Shown: in pieces, positions 8,065-16,768 of the stretch | Position numbering within the stretch: the stretch's first letter is position 1 | Layout of the letters: each line of letters starts with the position of its first letter | Source: an uncultured Bacteroidales bacterium | GTDB lineage: Bacteria; Bacteroidota; Bacteroidia; Bacteroidales; Bacteroidaceae | Reading direction: 5' to 3' | DNA: 64,000 nucleotides | Assembly (NCBI GenBank): GCA_902778625.1 | Contig: CACYYM010000017.1 | Span: forward strand, 62,001-126,000 | Notes under the pieces: model-generated | Database searches by the model: none | Seen by the model: only the letters and a program-made list of their open reading frames with translations | Told to the model about the DNA's origin: nothing | Program-made: the position numbers and the translations under genes

Positions 8065-9753
8065 ATGTTCGCATACATTATAAAATCTTGTATCTTGCTG
8101 GCACTGCTCTACGGTAGTTTTGCCTTGCTGCTGAGCCGCGAAACATTCCATCGGTTCAACCGCCTGGCGCTGCTTGGTGTGCTCGTGGCCTCTCTCATAT
8201 TGCCAGCTGTGCAGTTGAGCGTTAAGAAGCCCAGTTACCTCAACTATGAAGAAGTGCGAATCCCACATGTTGAGGTGATTGCATCGCCAGTCCAGAACGA
8301 GGTGCAGGACATCGAGACTCCTCAGTCAACCTTGCCTGCAATAGAAGAGTCAATGCAGGAACCAACCTTCCGCGTTGATATGATGCAGGTTGTACAATAT
8401 CTCTATATTATAGGGTTGCTTGCTTCCCTTGCTATCTTCTTCGTTCAGCTTTTCCGCCTTTGGCGCGAGATAAGGGGAGGCGTGCAGACGAAGGACGAGC
8501 TGGGCAACACAATCGTTATTCGTGGTGGCAACTTCGCTCCCTACAGCTTCCTTCACTACATAATAATAAATGCTTCGGACTACGAGCACCTTCGCCGTCC
8601 CATCCTGGCTCACGAGCAGGCTCACATCCGACTCGGCCACACCTGGGACCTCCTGCTGCTTGAGGCAGTGAAGGCTGTGCAGTGGTTCAATCCGTTTGTC
8701 TATCTTTTGGGGCGCGACCTGAAAGCCGTGCACGAATACGAGGCAGACGACGCTGTACTGAACTTTGGCATCGATGCAAAGACATATCAACTCTTACTCG
8801 TGACGAAAGCTGTGGGCAGCCGACTGCAGACGGTCTGCAACAACCTGAGTCACCATTCACTCAAAAAGCGAATCAAAATGATGCACAAGAACAATTCCAA
8901 TCGCTGGTTGATGAGCAAAGGACTCGTCTTGCCAGCAATCATGACACTGGCCATTGTTGCCTTTGCCAAACCGAAAGTCGAAGAAGTTTTCCTTTCGAAC
9001 GAGGTGGCTTTGCCTGCTGTCGAAGATAATAATCAATTGCAAGACAATGGCCCCGTCACTGTGGCTGTGCCTGGAATGGGGCTCGTTATGACCGATGAGG
9101 TGAAAGGTTTCTCCGGCAAGAAGATGCTGAATGCCTTTATCCCAAAGGCTGACGCGAAGGACTTCATCAAGAAGCACGGACCGGCAATCACAGTCTTCTG
9201 GCTCAAGGGCACTTGGGTAGTGAAAGACGATGCCTCCTACATCGAGGAGCATCCCGACTGCCAGTATCCTTGGGCATTCCATACGAAGTACTATGACGTC
9301 ATGCTCGACGGCAAACTTCTCGATGTCAACAACCTGCCCGACCTCCCTGCCTCGGCCTTGAAGAAGGTGGAGATGGAGATGAAGTCCAAAGAAGGAAAGC
9401 TAAAGGTGAACCTCATCACGAAACCTGTTCAGATACCTGCTGGCGTGAAGGGCAACATCAATCCTGAACTGACCATCCTCTTGACGGGAACGCCTCCGAA
9501 AGACAGCGGCTCCAAGACGACCATCTGGGAGAGACGAGGCGACTTCGACGGCTTCAGTTGGAAGAACTACACTATCTGTTCGTGGAAATGGGACGTTGAC
9601 GACATTAGCGTGCACCTCAAAGAAGTTGCAATTCGCAAGGACCACAGCGTTCGTATCAATGTCTGCAAGGGCGTTCCGCAGAAGCACATCGACCGCATCA
9701 AAAGCATTATGAACGAGTGCGGCGTAACGAACTACAGGTTTGTCAAGCAGTAA
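8065..9753 (+). CDS. BlaR1/MecR1-like M56 family membrane peptidase
   Basis: 562 residues. The N-terminal part has membrane helices (about residues 5-25, 33-50 and 105-130). Next comes the M56 peptidase domain with the zinc site 'LAHEQAHIRLGHTWDLL' (HExxH near residue 181) and 'EAVKAVQWFNPFVYLLGRDLKAVHEYEADD', whose Glu is the likely third ligand. A further helix follows near residue 295 ('GLVLPAIMTLAIVAFA'). The region after it is a periplasmic sensor-like part of about 260 residues. It is not a penicillin-binding domain that I recognise, since no SxxK or KTG motif stands out. By analogy it senses an envelope signal and inactivates the upstream repressor by proteolysis. Confidence 0.88.
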   Translation: MFAYIIKSCILLALLYGSFALLLSRETFHRFNRLALLGVLVASLILPAVQLSVKKPSYLNYEEVRIPHVEVIASPVQNEVQDIETPQSTLPAIEESMQEPTFRVDMMQVVQYLYIIGLLASLAIFFVQLFRLWREIRGGVQTKDELGNTIVIRGGNFAPYSFLHYIIINASDYEHLRRPILAHEQAHIRLGHTWDLLLLEAVKAVQWFNPFVYLLGRDLKAVHEYEADDAVLNFGIDAKTYQLLLVTKAVGSRLQTVCNNLSHHSLKKRIKMMHKNNSNRWLMSKGLVLPAIMTLAIVAFAKPKVEEVFLSNEVALPAVEDNNQLQDNGPVTVAVPGMGLVMTDEVKGFSGKKMLNAFIPKADAKDFIKKHGPAITVFWLKGTWVVKDDASYIEEHPDCQYPWAFHTKYYDVMLDGKLLDVNNLPDLPASALKKVEMEMKSKEGKLKVNLITKPVQIPAGVKGNINPELTILLTGTPPKDSGSKTTIWERRGDFDGFSWKNYTICSWKWDVDDISVHLKEVAIRKDHSVRINVCKGVPQKHIDRIKSIMNECGVTNYRFVKQ

Positions 9754-9760
9754 GTGAAAA

Positions 9761-9800
9761 AACATAACGTGCTAAGTTTTTCAACTTAACACGTTATGTT
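9761..9800. terminator. Long hairpin after the blaR1-like gene
   Basis: Arms 9761-9778 and 9783-9800 pair over 18 positions with one C-A mismatch and a 4-base loop. The arms consist of the repeat core AACTTAACACGTTATG and its inverse, and T-rich sequence follows. It probably ends the blaI-blaR1 transcript. Confidence 0.7.
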
Positions 9801-9870
9801 GAAATTTTAGCACGTTAAGTTTGTCACTTCGGCACGTTAAGTTGGAACATTAACCACGTGTCGTTAAATG
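9801..9870. repeat. Units of the CACGTTAAGTT repeat family
   Basis: Further 'GCACGTTAAGTT' units at about 9812-9824 and 9831-9845, then a related CCACGTG motif. The same core recurs as a regular 22-bp array at 52466-52553 and in single units near 62695-62760. Confidence 0.7.
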
Positions 9871-9980
9871 ACGCACTATGTTCTCTGAAAAAATCAGCGA
9901 CTTTATAAGTTTTAGGTTTTAGTTATTAAATGGAATTCCAGGGGTTTCGGTGCGCTGTGAGAGTGCGCCGAATCTGCCGT

Positions 9981-12914
9981 TTACCTTACGAGCATCTTTT
10001 TCCCATTGATGATGTAAATGCCTTTTGGCAAAGTGCCCTTATGCAATGGGAGAATTGGCAATTTGCGTCCACTGAGGTCAAAGATTGTCTCGTTAAGGTT
10101 GCTAAAGTCCATGGGGGCGTTAATTCCAGTCGTTGTGTCGAAGGGACCGTAGAAGTGCAGTCCGAAGCCTTCGTAGCACGTCCACCACGAGTCACCCGTC
10201 TTCGTGGAGCGTATGCCTATCTTCATTGTTGAAGGCGAGGCTATGTTGAGTGGCAGACGGTTCTGATAGCAACTGTCGGCAAACCAAATTTTGGCAGCTG
10301 CAGCATTGTTGGGAACGTACAGGTTGCCTATCTTTGCTCCATATCCGCTCTTTCTTCTTTCGCTGGCTCCGTCCCAGATGTTCAGTATGGTTTGGCTTGA
10401 TGTATGTCCGCTAATCGTGGCGTAAAGCTGTGCCTTTACAACGTCCTTCCCCTCTGTCCAATCGTTGTATGTTTCCTGATTGGTGCCAGGACGTTGGAAA
10501 GCATTGAGTGTGAGGACGTAATTACCAGCTGGCAGCTGATAGGAGAGCGTTTGGTAAGTGTTGAAGGTTGTCTCGAGATATTCGCCGAAGTTTCTGTCTG
10601 CTATGAGCCACGAGATGGGAATGGGCTGCTCTTGTGAAGCCGGCACAACGTTTATGATGTAGTCCGCGAAAGTTGTTCGGAGGCTTTGGATGGCGTTCTC
10701 GATGGCCTCGATGTCGTAGCCAACTTTCTCTGCTTCTATCTGCTCCATCAAGTCGTTCATGGGCTGTGCTGCTTCTTCTGTGCTCATGTCCTCGGAAATC
10801 GATTGTGCGGGTGTTTGCATGGAGATGCGTGCTTCTGCCAAGATATCGTCAAGTTGAGGCATTGTCTGCTCGATGCAGTAGCTGTCGAAGGCGCTGAACT
10901 CTTCTTCGTTCAGCAAGAGCCAATGCTGCGAGGCATTGCTGTCGGAGGCATCGAAAGACGCTCCGCCAAATGTGGTTTTGCCTGTGGCAGCAAGCGCTTT
11001 CTTCCCAATCGTAATCCAATACGACGGCGTATCGAGGTTGCCTTTCTTGAAGTTCGACCTTGAGGGTAGCAATTGCACGCGTTCGTTTGCCGATGGAGTG
11101 GTGCGGGTCACGACTCTGTAGGTCTGATTGGAGCAGGACAGCAATCTTCCCGTTCCCACATTACGAAACGTATAGTAAGCCGTTTGCGGATCGTAAACAA
11201 TGTTCCAGGCACAATTGTCGTTGGCCATTGCTTTCGTAGCACCCATCGGCATGTGAGCCAAACTGCCGTTTTCTGTCACGTAGAGAAGCGAGGTCTCGTT
11301 ACCGTTCTCGCTGTCTGTTGTCTTGATGTAGTACTTCGTGTCATCCTCTTGCGTGAAGGTATATGCTGGCGAAGCAAAGCCAACGCTTGAGGAGCAGACC
11401 AGTCCGTCTTGATGCATGGCGTGGGTGATGAGCACGTTTCCATAATACAATAAAGTATTCTCGGGATTGTAGGCGTCTTCCCACGAGCCGTTGATGCCGT
11501 AGTTAGGCCCGCTGAACGACGATTGTGGCCACATGTGGGTGTTATCGCCCGTCATGTAGGCGGTGTTGTCTTTATTGAGGAACTGTATCATCTGTGTGGC
11601 TCTTGGCCCAAGCCATTTGCCTCGGTCGCCTTCTTCTCGATAGTTACCGTTCCACCACACATCGCTTGTGCCCACACCTACGCCGTGATTGGTCTCGTGC
11701 AGGATGGTTCCTGTTTGCTGGTACGACTCGTTGGCCCCGACGCGCATCCAGCCTCCATAGGAGCAATCGGCTGTAGGTGTCCCTGCGCTGTAGTGAACGC
11801 TCAGGTTAATGCCCCTGACGGACGAAATGTTGTTGTATAGCCACTTTATCTCTTCTATGGCTGAGGCTATGCGGTAGTTCTCTTCTGTCGAGCCTCCGTT
11901 GTCGTAATCGGCCGTCACTGTGCCTTTGGGCAAAGTCGGTGCCTTAATGATGTCGCCATAAGCGAGTTTGTACTTGTTGGTCAGGATGTATGGCCGCACA
12001 TAGTACATCGTGCCTGGCTCAAGCCTTTCCATTCGATAGATTTCACCATTTGCAGAGAAGTATTTTGTCGAGCGGTTATCGAAGATGGTCGGTTCGGGAT
12101 TCGTGCTCCAACAGAAGCCTTTCTCCAAGATGCCCGAAGTGAGGTTGGTGGTCATTCGTCCTAACAGAACGGTGGCTCCGGCGGCGATGAACTTGTTTGT
12201 GACAATCCTTGGCGTCGAGCCTGTGGCGTTCAGAATGCGATAGTTGAGTGTGGCGTCACTGAGCCGCTTTGCCAGCGGGCCAATACCTTCGTTACTGCCA
12301 GCTTCAATCAAAGCATTTGCTTCGTTTATGGCGGCTTGCAGTTCTGCTGCTCCCTCTCCTTCGCCAACCACGCTTTCTGCTTCGCCAATAAGCTTTTGCA
12401 GTTCTGCATGTTCTGCCTCGATGTTGGTGTCGAGTAGTGTCAGCTTCACATTGTCTATGGCAGCCCAGTTGGCATTTGAAGAGGCGATTTTGAAGCCAAT
12501 GCGTGTTGTGCCCTGAAGCACGGTAAACGTCAGGTCGTATCTTTTGCTTTGGCTTACTGCAATCTTCAGATTATTGACATAAAGTGATGCTCCTCTGCAG
12601 GAATCAATTTGGCCCGACTGCTGAATGTTCTGGCAACCTGCACTCAGTTTATAAGTGCCTGCAGGCAGATAAAGGTCTTGACTGATCTCTACATTAGGAA
12701 TCCTGCTGCCCGAAGCCACCCAACGCTCCATATATATCTTGCCGTGCTTTTGGCCGAAGTTCGAGTTGGTTACGAAGTAGAAGCCGTTGTTGTTCCATCC
12801 GGCAAATCTCGCTTCAAAATCGGGGTTTTCTATATAGGTGCTTGTCACGTCTGTGTCTGCCAGCACGACAAAACTTGTCAGCAATAAGCAGCAAAAGAAG
12901 AATGTCCTTTTCAT
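9981..12914 (-). CDS. Large secreted protein with metallopeptidase-like HETNH motif and carbohydrate-binding-type domains
   Basis: 977 residues from the ATG at 12914; an upstream in-frame TTG at 12920 is less likely. Signal peptide 1-18. Residues 22-165 are a beta-sandwich binding module ('IENPDFEARFAGWNNNGF'). Residues about 175-240 are FIVAR-like helices. Near residue 405 is 'ILHETNHGVGVGTSDVWW', an HExxHxxGxxT zinc-peptidase-like motif in which the usual third ligand position is Thr. Residues about 520-690 resemble a ricin-like beta-trefoil ('YYTFRNVGTGRLLSCSN', 'ASQHWLLL'). A second binding module precedes the tail 'GIYIINGKKMLVR'. It may be a secreted protease or glycan-binding enzyme. 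It starts 20 bases after the stop of the metal-efflux gene, so readthrough transcription is possible although the functions look unrelated. Confidence 0.75.
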   Translation of the reverse strand: MKRTFFFCCLLLTSFVVLADTDVTSTYIENPDFEARFAGWNNNGFYFVTNSNFGQKHGKIYMERWVASGSRIPNVEISQDLYLPAGTYKLSAGCQNIQQSGQIDSCRGASLYVNNLKIAVSQSKRYDLTFTVLQGTTRIGFKIASSNANWAAIDNVKLTLLDTNIEAEHAELQKLIGEAESVVGEGEGAAELQAAINEANALIEAGSNEGIGPLAKRLSDATLNYRILNATGSTPRIVTNKFIAAGATVLLGRMTTNLTSGILEKGFCWSTNPEPTIFDNRSTKYFSANGEIYRMERLEPGTMYYVRPYILTNKYKLAYGDIIKAPTLPKGTVTADYDNGGSTEENYRIASAIEEIKWLYNNISSVRGINLSVHYSAGTPTADCSYGGWMRVGANESYQQTGTILHETNHGVGVGTSDVWWNGNYREEGDRGKWLGPRATQMIQFLNKDNTAYMTGDNTHMWPQSSFSGPNYGINGSWEDAYNPENTLLYYGNVLITHAMHQDGLVCSSSVGFASPAYTFTQEDDTKYYIKTTDSENGNETSLLYVTENGSLAHMPMGATKAMANDNCAWNIVYDPQTAYYTFRNVGTGRLLSCSNQTYRVVTRTTPSANERVQLLPSRSNFKKGNLDTPSYWITIGKKALAATGKTTFGGASFDASDSNASQHWLLLNEEEFSAFDSYCIEQTMPQLDDILAEARISMQTPAQSISEDMSTEEAAQPMNDLMEQIEAEKVGYDIEAIENAIQSLRTTFADYIINVVPASQEQPIPISWLIADRNFGEYLETTFNTYQTLSYQLPAGNYVLTLNAFQRPGTNQETYNDWTEGKDVVKAQLYATISGHTSSQTILNIWDGASERRKSGYGAKIGNLYVPNNAAAAKIWFADSCYQNRLPLNIASPSTMKIGIRSTKTGDSWWTCYEGFGLHFYGPFDTTTGINAPMDFSNLNETIFDLSGRKLPILPLHKGTLPKGIYIINGKKMLVR

Positions 12915-12934
12915 GATCAAAAATGCTTAAATGA

Positions 12935-14200
12935 TTATTTGCTTTTGTTTGCTCGGAAGCCGATGCTTTCTACTGCAAGCAGGATGTCGGCTTCGTTGGG
13001 CGAACCCTTGATGCTTGCTGTGCCTTCGTGGAGCGAGACTTCCACATGTTCTACGCCTTCCACGGCAGCGATAGCCTTCTCGACGTTCGCGGCACAATGG
13101 CTGCAGTTCATGCCTTCTACATTATATATAATACATGCGTCAAGTTCTTCGTCATGATGGTGGTGGTGATGGCCAGCGAAGAGAGCCCTCAGCAAGAGCA
13201 CGAGCAGCAGAGCCGTGCAGATGTAAGAGAAGATGCCGATACCTTCTTCGTGACAAGCAGCATCCGTAATGCCGCTTTTTACTGCAAACCACTCTCCTGG
13301 CAGAAGATAGTCGATGCCAAGTCCGAAGAGCATGGCTCCGATGATGATGGAGAGAAGATAGAGCCAAAGGGTACGCTTGCCGAAGACTTTACCGATGACA
13401 AGCATCGAGGCAGAATTGACGGCAGGGCCTGCCATCAGCAACACAAGTCCTGCTCCTGGCGTAAGGCCCTTAGCCATCAGGGAAACGGCAATGGGAATGC
13501 TGCCTGTTGCGCAGACGTACATGGGGATGGCAATGGCAAGCACGATGAGCATGTTGAGCAGTTTATAGTCGTGTAGTGCAGCCAGCCATTCGTTGGGAAC
13601 GGCGACGGTGATGAGTGCGGCTATGAGCAAGCCGACGACGAGCCATTTGCCCACGTCTTCCATCATCTCGACAAAAGCGTAGTCGAGGGCTTCCTTTACT
13701 TTTTGCAGAAGTCCCGTCTCTTCGGCCTTGACGTGAGCGCATTCCGAGATGGACGAATCTTTGTCTTCCATCGCTTCATCCTTGTTCGTATACTTATTGA
13801 CCAGCCAACCGCCGAATATCGCTGTGAACAGAGCAGCGAGGGGTCGAACGATTGCAAAGGGAAGGCCCATGAGAGAGTAGGTTGCTGCAATACTGTCAAC
13901 GCCCGTTTGCGGCGTGGCAATCAGGAAACTGGTGCAAGCCCCGTGGCTGGCACCTTCACGTCGAAGGCCTACTGCCGTGGGAATAACGCCACAAGAACAT
14001 AGTGGCAGGGGAACACCCAAGGCTGCAGCCTTTATGACACTCTTCATGCCTGGCCTTGCAAGATGCTTTGAATAAAGGGTTCGTGGCACGAATACACGCA
14101 AAATGCCTGCAATGAGGAAACCCAGCAGAAGATAGGGAGCCATCTCTGCTGTCATCAGCACCAGAGCATCCCAATATTGTTCAATCCATTCAAATACCAT
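12935..14200 (-). CDS. SO_0444-family Cu/Zn efflux permease with C-terminal HMA domain
   Basis: 421 residues. Two permease halves (DUF318/YraQ type, about eight membrane helices) contain the signature 'AAALGVPLPLCSCGVIPTA' near residue 55 and 'MYVCATGSIPIAVSLMAKG' in the second half; the Cys residues probably lie in the transport path. A His run (six His) with acidic residues follows the last helix. Residues about 350-421 are a heavy-metal-associated domain with GMNCSHC, the CxxC metal site. The combination fits the SO_0444-type Cu/Zn efflux transporters. The promoter has TACCTTTG at 14233-14226 (minus) with a perfect inverted repeat in its -33 region. A Fur-family gene lies just upstream on the same strand. 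Confidence 0.88.
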   Translation of the reverse strand: MVFEWIEQYWDALVLMTAEMAPYLLLGFLIAGILRVFVPRTLYSKHLARPGMKSVIKAAALGVPLPLCSCGVIPTAVGLRREGASHGACTSFLIATPQTGVDSIAATYSLMGLPFAIVRPLAALFTAIFGGWLVNKYTNKDEAMEDKDSSISECAHVKAEETGLLQKVKEALDYAFVEMMEDVGKWLVVGLLIAALITVAVPNEWLAALHDYKLLNMLIVLAIAIPMYVCATGSIPIAVSLMAKGLTPGAGLVLLMAGPAVNSASMLVIGKVFGKRTLWLYLLSIIIGAMLFGLGIDYLLPGEWFAVKSGITDAACHEEGIGIFSYICTALLLVLLLRALFAGHHHHHHDEELDACIIYNVEGMNCSHCAANVEKAIAAVEGVEHVEVSLHEGTASIKGSPNEADILLAVESIGFRANKSK

Positions 14201-14225
14201 AAGATGTTTTTTTAGTTTTCTGCTG

Positions 14226-14260
14226 CAAAGGTACGGCGGATTTCGTGCAACTGGGTTGCA
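14226..14260 (-). promoter_or_regulatory. Promoter and candidate Fur-family operator of the efflux gene
   Basis: The -7 box TACCTTTG lies at 14233-14226. Directly upstream, TGCAAC-TGG-GTTGCA (14246-14260) is a perfect 6-3-6 inverted repeat where the -33 element should be. It is well placed for repression by the adjacent Fur-family protein; this assignment is inference. Confidence 0.6.
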
Positions 14261-14269
14261 AAGTGCTGT

Positions 14270-14713
14270 TTATCGGGTTATTTTCTTTTTGGAAGCGCAT
14301 TTGGGGCAAAGACCTTTAGCCATGTAGTTGATGCTTTCAAGGACGTATCCCTGTGGCAGGCTGACGTTCGGAATGGGAATGTCGTTGATGCAGAATGTGC
14401 GCCGGCAGCATTCGCAGAAGAAGTGAACGTGCTGGTCGTCGTCGTGTTCGTGGCCGTCGGTGCTATGGCAGATTTCATATCGTACGCCGTCGCTCCCGTC
14501 CTCAAGAACATGAACCAGATGATGCTCGCGAAACAGCGACAAAACCCTGAATACGCTGGATTTGTCGAGCGACAGGATTTCGCATTCCAGCTCGCTGAGC
14601 GACATGGGTTGCCTGGCTTCTGCAAGTGCCCTGCAGACCAATATGCGATTGGCCGTAGGCTTTATTTCGTGCGACTCGAGCAGAGTCTCGATGGGCGAAG
14701 TTTCGTATTTCAT
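14270..14713 (-). CDS. Fur-family metalloregulator
   Basis: 147 residues, the usual Fur/Zur length. Residues 1-85 are the winged helix ('ESHEIKPTANRILVCRALAEARQPMS' and 'LDKSSVFRVLSLFREHHLVHVLEDG'). The dimerisation half carries metal ligands: 'CHSTDGHEHDDDQHVHFFCECCRRTFC' and a final CPKC pair, giving two CxxC-type structural zinc sites. Next to a Cu/Zn efflux permease it most likely controls zinc or copper homeostasis. Its -7 box TATCTTTG (14726-14719, minus) ends only five bases before the ATG, so the mRNA would be leaderless or nearly so. No later in-frame Met lies before the DNA-binding helix. Confidence 0.9.
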   Translation of the reverse strand: MKYETSPIETLLESHEIKPTANRILVCRALAEARQPMSLSELECEILSLDKSSVFRVLSLFREHHLVHVLEDGSDGVRYEICHSTDGHEHDDDQHVHFFCECCRRTFCINDIPIPNVSLPQGYVLESINYMAKGLCPKCASKKKITR

Positions 14714-14718
14714 GCCTG

Positions 14719-14726
14719 CAAAGATA
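14719..14726 (-). promoter_or_regulatory. -7 box of the Fur-family gene, implying a leaderless transcript
   Basis: TATCTTTG on the minus strand, perfect TAnnTTTG consensus, five bases upstream of the ATG at 14713. Confidence 0.65.
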
Positions 14727-14835
14727 CGAAAAAAAATGAAGAATGAAGAAAATAGAATGAAGATTTATTTACGTGAAGGCACAGCGATAGCAAATTTTTC
14801 ACTCCTCATTTTTCACTTTTCACTTAAAAATTTCA

Positions 14836-14843
14836 TATCTTTG
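14836..14843 (+). promoter_or_regulatory. -7 box of the MTA/SAH nucleosidase gene
   Basis: TATCTTTG, perfect consensus, 18 bases before ATG 14862. It shows that upstream in-frame ATG codons (from 14562) are not the start. The -33 region is T-rich without a clear TTG. Confidence 0.65.
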
Positions 14844-14861
14844 CACCAAAAATCATCATTA

Positions 14862-15557
14862 ATGAGTATGCAAAAGACTATAGGCGTATTGGTGGCGATG
14901 AGTGTCGAATATCGTCAGGTTGCTGCCATAATGCAAGATACAGAGACGTTGAAGAGTGGTCCGCAGGAGTTTCTTGTCGGTCGGGTTGGGGAGAACAAAG
15001 TGGCCCTGCTCCAGTGTGGTATTGGCAAGGCAAATGCCGCTTCTGGCGTAACGAACCTCATTCTCACTTTCCATCCCGATTGCATCATTTCTACCGGCGT
15101 GGCTGGAGGCATCGATGCGAAACTCAAAGTGATGGATGTCGTCATTAGCAAAGAGGCCTGCTACCACGACGTCATTTGTGGTGACGATTGCGACCCGGGA
15201 CAAGTGCAAGGCCTCCCCAAGTTCTTCCGGGGCGACGAGCGGCTCGTGGGCATAGCATCCTCGCTCGAAGCCGATGTCCGTATTGTGCCAGGCTTGATCT
15301 GTACTGGCGACCAGTTCGTTACGAATCGCGACGAGTTGAACGTCATCAAGGAGAAGTATCCCGAGGGTCTTGCCGTCGATATGGAAAGTGCCGCTATTGC
15401 ACAGGTCTGTCATCTCTGGAACGTACCTTTCCTCAGTTTCCGTATCATCAGCGACACTCCGGGAGTGGACCAACACTTCGACCAGTACCTCAACTTCTGG
15501 GACACAATGGCCGACAAAAGTTTCACCGTCACAAAAGAATTCCTCAGCAAAATATAA
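14862..15557 (+). CDS. mtnN: 5'-methylthioadenosine/S-adenosylhomocysteine nucleosidase
   Basis: 231 residues, normal family length. It hydrolyses methylthioadenosine and S-adenosylhomocysteine to adenine and the thioribose moiety, recycling the products of methyltransferases and polyamine synthesis in the cytoplasm. Family landmarks are the N-terminal 'IGVLVAMSVEYRQV' (acid Glu16), 'LLQCGIGKANAASGVTNLI', 'STGVAGGID' and 'AVDMESAAIAQVC' (ribose-binding Glu). The catalytic Asp is in 'FRIISDTPG'. The start at 14862 (MSMQK) follows the TATCTTTG box; 14868 (MQK) is an alternative. It stands alone and is followed by a clear terminator at 15565-15593. Confidence 0.93.
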   Translation: MSMQKTIGVLVAMSVEYRQVAAIMQDTETLKSGPQEFLVGRVGENKVALLQCGIGKANAASGVTNLILTFHPDCIISTGVAGGIDAKLKVMDVVISKEACYHDVICGDDCDPGQVQGLPKFFRGDERLVGIASSLEADVRIVPGLICTGDQFVTNRDELNVIKEKYPEGLAVDMESAAIAQVCHLWNVPFLSFRIISDTPGVDQHFDQYLNFWDTMADKSFTVTKEFLSKI

Positions 15558-15564
15558 AGCAAAA

Positions 15565-15593
15565 AGGCAACCATTTCGGTTGCCTTCTCTTTT
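15565..15593 (+). terminator. Rho-independent terminator of mtnN
   Basis: Stem AGGCAACC (15565-15572) and GGTTGCCT (15578-15585), loop ATTTC, followed by TCTCTTTT. Confidence 0.85.
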
Positions 15594-15612
15594 GCGGAGA
15601 GACTGGGATTCG
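15594..15612. repeat. 19-bp copy of the 3' end of tRNA-Ser
   Basis: GCGGAGAGACTGGGATTCG occurs here and again at 15667-15685, where it spans the acceptor 3' strand and T-arm of the tRNA. The copy lies 73 bases beyond the 3' end of the tRNA gene. It may be a remnant attachment site or a small local duplication. Confidence 0.7.
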
Positions 15613-15667
15613 TTCCGGCTCTGCCGCTTGACCGTAGGGAAAAACCCCTGGGTGAGAATTTCAGGAG

Positions 15668-15754
15668 CGGAGAGACTGGGATTCGAACCCAGGGTACCCG
15701 TAAGAGTACGCCGCATTTCGAGTGCGGTCCATTCGACCACTCTGGCATCTCTCC
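15668..15754 (-). tRNA. tRNA-Ser (anticodon CGA)
   Basis: An 87-nt gene on the minus strand. Acceptor stem GGAGAGA/TCTCTCC, anticodon stem CCGCA/TGCGG with loop CTCGAAA (anticodon CGA, reading UCG), long variable arm as in class II tRNAs, and T-loop GTTCGAATC. CCA is not encoded. Confidence 0.95.
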
Positions 15755-15844
15755 TTCGATTTGCGGTTGCAAAGATACAAAAAAATGAAGAATTAAGCGT
15801 GAAGAATGAAGAATTATTTTGCTAAAAAGTTCTTATTCGTCAAT

Positions 15845-16768
15845 CTAAATGAAGAAAAGTGACGCTCCGGCCACCGCAATGACGGCTCCCACCACTTCCT
15901 GCAGGCTTACTTTCGTGCCGAACATCAGCCGCGAAGGCCAAAGAATCAGAACTGGCGTGAGCGACATCAAGGTTTGGGCTATGCCCGCATTCGTCATCCC
16001 GACCGCCATAAGGCTGAGACTCACGCCAAAGAACGGCCCGAGCAAAATGGCTCCCATTGCAGCCGCTGCGCCCTTCAGGTCGGTAAAAAAGCAGAGCATC
16101 TTCCGCCATTTCCTCAGGAAAATCAGGGTCGCACCAAAGCCAATCAGTCCCATAATGGCTCGTATCTGCGTACCGGCAAAAGGCATCATGGCAGCCACAT
16201 CGGTCGCTTCCGTCGGGATGTTGGCCGCATAATGCACCAAGCCCTGCTTGCTGAGCACAAGCCCCACACCTTGTCCCAAGCCTGCCCCAATGCCGAGCAG
16301 AATGCCCTTTCGCGGAAGCTTCAAGTGCCGGGAGCCCGCTTCGTCCTTTCCCATGATAGAAATACCGATACCGGCCAGCGTGACCACCATACCGAGCAGC
16401 GCCAACCCGCCCATCGTCTCGCCCATCATGAGCCAAGCGGCAATGGCGGCAAAGGGACTCGCAAGCGTCATGAAGAGTTGACCGAAACGGCTGCCCATCA
16501 CGATATAGGCGTTGAAGAGACAATAGTCGCCAAAGACGAAACCCATGAAACCGCTAGCCAGGAACCACTTCCAGACCTCGGGGCTAGCATACATAGGGTA
16601 GGGCTTGCCGCAAGTCCACCAAAGCACGATGCCGAGCAGCACGATAGTAATGAGCATGCGCCAGACGTTGAGCACCAGAGTGCCCATGCGTTTGCTTGCC
16701 ACCTCGGCAAAGAGTGCCGTGAAGGTCCACATCACGGCGACAAGCAGGGAAAGCAGTTCGCCGCTCAT
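15845..16768 (-). CDS. EamA/DMT-family permease
   Basis: 307 residues with about ten hydrophobic helices in two EamA repeats. Repeat one starts 'ELLSLLVAVMWTFTALFAEVASKR'; repeat two starts 'KGILLGIGAGLGQGVGLVLSKQGL'. Signature segments include 'GDYCLFNAYIVMGSRFGQLFMTLASPFAAI' and, near the end, 'LSLTPVLILWPSRLMFGTKVSLQEVVGAVIAVAG'. Members move small metabolites across the inner membrane; the substrate cannot be predicted. It is the second gene of a two-gene unit: its ATG follows the stop codon of a small zinc-ribbon gene with no gap. Confidence 0.88.
   Translation of the reverse strand: MSGELLSLLVAVMWTFTALFAEVASKRMGTLVLNVWRMLITIVLLGIVLWWTCGKPYPMYASPEVWKWFLASGFMGFVFGDYCLFNAYIVMGSRFGQLFMTLASPFAAIAAWLMMGETMGGLALLGMVVTLAGIGISIMGKDEAGSRHLKLPRKGILLGIGAGLGQGVGLVLSKQGLVHYAANIPTEATDVAAMMPFAGTQIRAIMGLIGFGATLIFLRKWRKMLCFFTDLKGAAAAMGAILLGPFFGVSLSLMAVGMTNAGIAQTLMSLTPVLILWPSRLMFGTKVSLQEVVGAVIAVAGASLFFI

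Noticed and set aside
14562..14861. Upstream extension of the mtnN frame to ATG 14562
   Set aside because: It runs through the divergent Fur-family gene, and the TATCTTTG promoter lies at 14836-14843, downstream of that start.
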